Of a stretch of DNA of 64,000 nucleotides, positions 61,034 to 64,000 are shown in pieces. The stretch lies in assembly GCA_965260995.1 (NCBI GenBank), contig CBDHCD010000003.1, positions 1-64,000 of the forward strand. The letters are read 5' to 3'. The translations under genes were made by a program, and so were the position numbers. The notes beneath the pieces were generated by a model, which saw only the letters and a list, made by a program, of their open reading frames with translations, ran no database searches and had not been told where the DNA came from. Position 1 is the stretch's first letter. Each line of letters opens with the position of its first letter. The DNA comes from JBBROS01 sp965260995. GTDB lineage: Bacteria; Pseudomonadota; Alphaproteobacteria; Acetobacterales; Acetobacteraceae.

Positions 61034-61903
61034 ATGGACGGACACCGGCTCAACCTGCACCTGGTCTCAGACGCCACCGGCGAGACGCTCAACAGCATCG
61101 CCCGCGCCACCGTCTCGCAGTTCGAGCACGTCACCATCAGCTATCACCGCTGGAGCCTGATCCGCACCCGCTTCCAGCTCCACCGCGTCCTGGAAGGCAT
61201 CGAGGCCGAGCCAGGCCCCGTCCTGTCCACCGTCATCGACCAGGCGCTGCGCAACGACCTCGAAACCACCTGCCAGCGACTCGGCGTTCCCGTCACCAAC
61301 GTGCTCGACCCGGTGATGGCCATCCTGCAGGAGCACCTCGGCGAGCAGGCCCAGGCCCGCCCCGGCCGCCAGTACGTGCTCGACGCCGACTACTTCCGCC
61401 GCATCGACGCCATGCACTACGTCCTCGCCCACGACGACGGCCAGGCCCAGGCCGGGATCAAGGAAGCCGACGTCGTCCTCGTCGGCGTCTCGCGCAGCAG
61501 CAAGACCCCGACCTCGTTCTACCTCGCCAACCGCGGCATCAAGGCCGCCAACGTCCCCCTCGTCCCCGGCACCCCCGACCCGCCCGGCCTCGAAACCCCC
61601 GTCTGCCCCGTCGTCGGCTTGACCCTCGACCCCCTGGCGCTGATCGAGATCCGGCGTCACCGCCTCAAGCTGATCGCCGCCGGATCGGACACCGGCCGCG
61701 TTCGCAACGAGCAAACGGATTACGTGGACGTGGAGGCCGTGAAGGCCGAGCTGCTCTGGGCCCGCCGCCTCTGCGCCCGCCGCGGCTGGCCCGTGGTCGA
61801 CGTCACCCGCCGCTCCATCGAGGAAACCGCCGCCACCGCGCTGCAACTCATGGACGCCTGGCACGAGCGCAGGCGCAAGGCCGCCCTCCTCCCCGCCGGC
61901 TGA
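61034..61903 (+). CDS. DUF299 bifunctional kinase/pyrophosphorylase regulating pyruvate phosphate dikinase or PEP synthase
   Basis: A 289-residue PPDK/PSRP regulatory protein. NLHLVSDATGETLNSIARATVSQF is the family N-terminus and GVSRSSKTPTS (151-161) the P-loop that binds ADP or phosphate; KAANVPLVPG and RRLCARRGWPVVDVTRRSIEETAA follow. It controls its target by ADP-dependent threonine phosphorylation and phosphate-dependent dephosphorylation. The gene corresponds to RP001/CC-type ORFs next to alphaproteobacterial origins. Confidence 0.94.
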   Translation: MDGHRLNLHLVSDATGETLNSIARATVSQFEHVTISYHRWSLIRTRFQLHRVLEGIEAEPGPVLSTVIDQALRNDLETTCQRLGVPVTNVLDPVMAILQEHLGEQAQARPGRQYVLDADYFRRIDAMHYVLAHDDGQAQAGIKEADVVLVGVSRSSKTPTSFYLANRGIKAANVPLVPGTPDPPGLETPVCPVVGLTLDPLALIEIRRHRLKLIAAGSDTGRVRNEQTDYVDVEAVKAELLWARRLCARRGWPVVDVTRRSIEETAATALQLMDAWHERRRKAALLPAG

Positions 61904-61917
61904 CGCCCGCGCTCCCG

Positions 61918-62529
61918 ATGCCCGGCCCGTTGCCGCAGCGCGCCCCCCTGATCCTCGCCAGCCAGTCCCCCGCCCGCGCCGCGGTGCTGCGGGCCGCCGG
62001 CCTCGCCTTCGACGCCCGCCCCGCCCGGATCGACGAGGCGGCCGTGAAGGCGGCGGCGCGGGCGGACGGCGCCGGACCCGACGCGGCGGCCCTGGCCCTC
62101 GCGGAGCTGAAGGCCGCCCGCGTGCGCCAGCCCGGCGCGGTCGTGATCGGTGCCGATCAGATCCTTGTGTGCGAGGGCCGCTGGTTCGACAAGCCGGCCG
62201 ACCTGGCCGAGGCCCGCGCCCATCTCCTGGCCCTGCGCGGCCGCGTCCACACCCTGATGACCGCGATCGTCTGCCTGCGCGACGGCCAGGCGCTCTGGCG
62301 GCACGTCGCCCGCCCGGTCCTGACCATGCGCCCCTTCACCAATACCTTCCTCGACCATTACCTCGCCTCGGAGGGCGACCGCCTGCTCGCCACCGTCGGC
62401 GCTTACCGTCTCGAAGGTCCGGGCGCGCAGTTGTTCGATCACGTGGACGGCGAGCACGCCGCCATCCTCGGCCTGCCCCTGCTCCCCCTGCTCGGCTTCC
62501 TCCGCCAGCACGGGGTGCTGACGGCGTGA
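61918..62529 (+). CDS. maf: Maf-family nucleotide pyrophosphatase
   Basis: A 203-residue house-cleaning NTPase. LILASQSPARAAVLRAAGL is the N-terminal S/R-containing signature, VIGADQILVCEG carries the catalytic Asp, and DHYLASEGDRLLATVGAYRLEGPGAQLF the C-terminal one. Members remove dTTP/UTP or modified pyrimidine nucleotides. It lies 14 bp after the DUF299 gene, the usual order near this origin. Confidence 0.93.
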   Translation: MPGPLPQRAPLILASQSPARAAVLRAAGLAFDARPARIDEAAVKAAARADGAGPDAAALALAELKAARVRQPGAVVIGADQILVCEGRWFDKPADLAEARAHLLALRGRVHTLMTAIVCLRDGQALWRHVARPVLTMRPFTNTFLDHYLASEGDRLLATVGAYRLEGPGAQLFDHVDGEHAAILGLPLLPLLGFLRQHGVLTA

Positions 62530-62572
62530 CGCGGCTGTGCCATGCTGGGGGCAACCTGAGTGGCGGGAGACG

Positions 62573-63319
62573 ATGGCGAACAAGGTTTACCCCGACGCGG
62601 CCGCGGCCCTGGCCGGCCTGCTGCGCGACGACATGCTGATCATGGCCGGCGGCTTCGGCCTGTGCGGCGTCCCCGAAAGCCTGATCCTCGCCATCCGCGA
62701 CAGCGGCGTCACCGGCCTCACCGTCGTCTCCAACAACGCCGGCATCGACGACGCCGGCCTCGGCCTGCTGCTGCGAACCCGGCAGATCAGGAAGATGATC
62801 AGCAGCTACGTCGGCGAGAACGCCACCTTCGCCAAGCAGTACCTGGCCGGCGAGCTGGAGATCGAGTTCAACCCCCAAGGCACCCTGGCTGAGCGCATCC
62901 GCGCTGGCGGCGCCGGCATCCCCGCCTTCTTCACCCGCACCGGCGTCGGCACGTCGGTCGCCGAGGGTAAGGAGGAGCGCGAGTTCGACGGCCAGCGCTA
63001 CGTCATGGAGCGCGGCCTGTTCGCCGACCTCGCCATCGTCCACGCCTGGAAGGGCGACACCGAGGGCAACCTCGTCTACCGCCGCACCGCGCGCAACTTC
63101 AACCCCAACGTCGCCACCGCCGCCCGGGTCACGGTGGCCGAGGTCGAGCACCTGGTCCAGCCCGGCGAGATCGACCCCGACCACGTCATCACGCCGGGCA
63201 TCTTCGTGCAGCGCCTGGTCCACGCCCCGGATATGGAGAAGAGGATCGAGCAGCGCACGGTGCGCCAGAAGGCCGACGCCGCCCCGGCGGCGCCCGGCGC
63301 CGAATCGCTGCCAGCATAA
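62573..63319 (+). CDS. scoA: 3-oxoacid CoA-transferase subunit A (ScoA-like)
   Basis: A 248-residue alpha subunit of a class I CoA-transferase. MAGGFGLCGVPESLILAIRDSGV is the glycine-rich CoA-binding signature and VSNNAGIDDAGLGLLLRTRQIRKMISSYVGEN follows. It moves CoA between succinate and acetoacetate in ketone-body or PHB use. It starts at the ATG at 62573 with GGGAGA upstream and is followed after 10 bp by the beta subunit. Confidence 0.93.
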   Translation: MANKVYPDAAAALAGLLRDDMLIMAGGFGLCGVPESLILAIRDSGVTGLTVVSNNAGIDDAGLGLLLRTRQIRKMISSYVGENATFAKQYLAGELEIEFNPQGTLAERIRAGGAGIPAFFTRTGVGTSVAEGKEEREFDGQRYVMERGLFADLAIVHAWKGDTEGNLVYRRTARNFNPNVATAARVTVAEVEHLVQPGEIDPDHVITPGIFVQRLVHAPDMEKRIEQRTVRQKADAAPAAPGAESLPA

Positions 63320-63329
63320 GGAGACGCTC

Positions 63330-63986
63330 ATGGCCTGGACACGCGACGACATGGCGGCCCGCGCGGCGCGGGAGCTGCAGGACGGCATGTACGTCAACCT
63401 CGGCATCGGCATCCCGACCCTGGTCGCCAACCACATCCCCCCCGGCATCAGCGTGCAGCTGCAAAGCGAGAACGGCATGCTCGGCATCGGCCCCTTCCCC
63501 TACGAGGGCGAGGAGGACGCCGACCTCATCAACGCCGGCAAGCAGACGGTGACGATGCTGCCCACCACCAGCATCTTCGACAGCGCCCAGAGCTTCGCCA
63601 TGATCCGCGGCGGCCACATCGCCATCAGCATCCTGGGCGCGCTTCAAGTCGCCGGGAACGGCGACCTCGCCAACTGGATGATCCCCGGCAAGATGGTGAA
63701 AGGCATGGGCGGCGCGATGGACCTCGTCGCCGGCGTGCCGAAATGCGTCGTGCTGATGGAGCACACCGCCCGCGGCGAGCCCAAGATCCTCCGCCGCTGC
63801 AACCTGCCGCTGACCGGGGCCGGGGTGGTCAGCCTGATCGTCACCGACCTTTGCGTCCTCGAAGTGGACGCGCCGGGCCAGGACGGCCTCACCCTGGTGG
63901 ACCTCGCCCCGGGCGTCACCGTGGACGAGCTGCGCGGCAAGACCGAGGCCCCGTTCAAGGTGCGCGAGGGCCTGCGCGCCGCCTGA
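63330..63986 (+). CDS. scoB: 3-oxoacid CoA-transferase subunit B (ScoB-like)
   Basis: A 218-residue beta subunit with the catalytic Glu in QSENGMLGIGPFP, the N-terminal MAARAARELQDGMYVNLGIGIPTLVANH and MGGAMDLVAGVPKCVVLMEH. It completes the heterodimer with the preceding gene; a GGAGA precedes the start. The window ends 14 bp after its stop. Confidence 0.94.
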   Translation: MAWTRDDMAARAARELQDGMYVNLGIGIPTLVANHIPPGISVQLQSENGMLGIGPFPYEGEEDADLINAGKQTVTMLPTTSIFDSAQSFAMIRGGHIAISILGALQVAGNGDLANWMIPGKMVKGMGGAMDLVAGVPKCVVLMEHTARGEPKILRRCNLPLTGAGVVSLIVTDLCVLEVDAPGQDGLTLVDLAPGVTVDELRGKTEAPFKVREGLRAA

Positions 63987-64000
63987 GCCTGTCCTCTTGC

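Overview
The window is about 64 kb of very GC-rich (roughly 70-75 %) chromosomal DNA from an alphaproteobacterium. The gene order hemE / origin-like region / DUF299 kinase-phosphorylase regulator / maf, with hemH, hemJ and rho alongside, is the arrangement known at alphaproteobacterial chromosome origins such as Caulobacter and Rickettsia. Composition, rsmG-parA-parB, tamAB, cbpA-cbpM and rpe next to a heparinase II/III gene fit a Rhodospirillales/Acetobacteraceae-type organism. The family assignment is an inference.

Layout. 1-10 kb: a broken SDR gene, a type II NADH dehydrogenase, Sel1 and OmpA envelope proteins, an ExeA-like ATPase, a cytochrome P450, a membrane protein whose C-terminal domain resembles that of the ATPase, an IsdG/HmuQ-like monooxygenase and a methyltransferase. 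10-16.5 kb: parB, parA and rsmG on the minus strand; ogt, a quinone oxidoreductase, a DHA2-type efflux pump and nth on the plus strand. 16.5-17.2 kb: an AT-richer acquired GNAT gene. 18-21 kb: a periplasmic dehydrogenase cluster (cytochrome c, glyoxalase-fold protein, Tat-exported small subunit, GMC flavoprotein). 21-25 kb: a CYP199-like P450, a DUF2726 protein and an S10 peptidase. 25-31 kb: tamA-tamB. 31-36 kb: cbpA-cbpM, then heparinase, rpe and rsmB. 36-46 kb: an ArnT-like glycosyltransferase, a giant beta-helix surface protein, an ornithine cyclodeaminase-like gene coupled to purC, YihY, a YoaK-like protein and fpr. 46.2-48.7 kb: an AT-rich island with a DUF262 + HEPN pair, damaged by an in-frame stop and a 500-bp duplication/insertion. 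48.9-55.8 kb: ahcY, an Fbp-type iron ABC transporter, a MOSC protein and an FNT channel. 55.8-60.7 kb: rho, hemJ, a HAD phosphatase, hemH, hemE. 60.75-61.03 kb: probable oriC. 61-64 kb: DUF299 regulator, maf, and both subunits of a 3-oxoacid CoA-transferase.

Two themes recur. Same-strand neighbours are often translationally coupled through ATGA overlaps (parA/parB, tamA/tamB, cbpA/cbpM, purC/OCD, fbpB/fbpC, HAD/hemJ). Gene boundaries also carry local tandem amplifications: 15-bp repeats that extend protein termini in frame, and repeats of 25 or 32 bp that duplicate a stop codon together with a small hairpin. The most notable items are the origin with eight GANTC sites in about 217 bp, the decayed DUF262-HEPN locus with its 60-bp direct repeats exactly 500 bp apart, and the eightfold stop-plus-hairpin array between cbpM and the heparinase gene. 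No tRNA, rRNA, complete insertion sequence or CRISPR array was seen.
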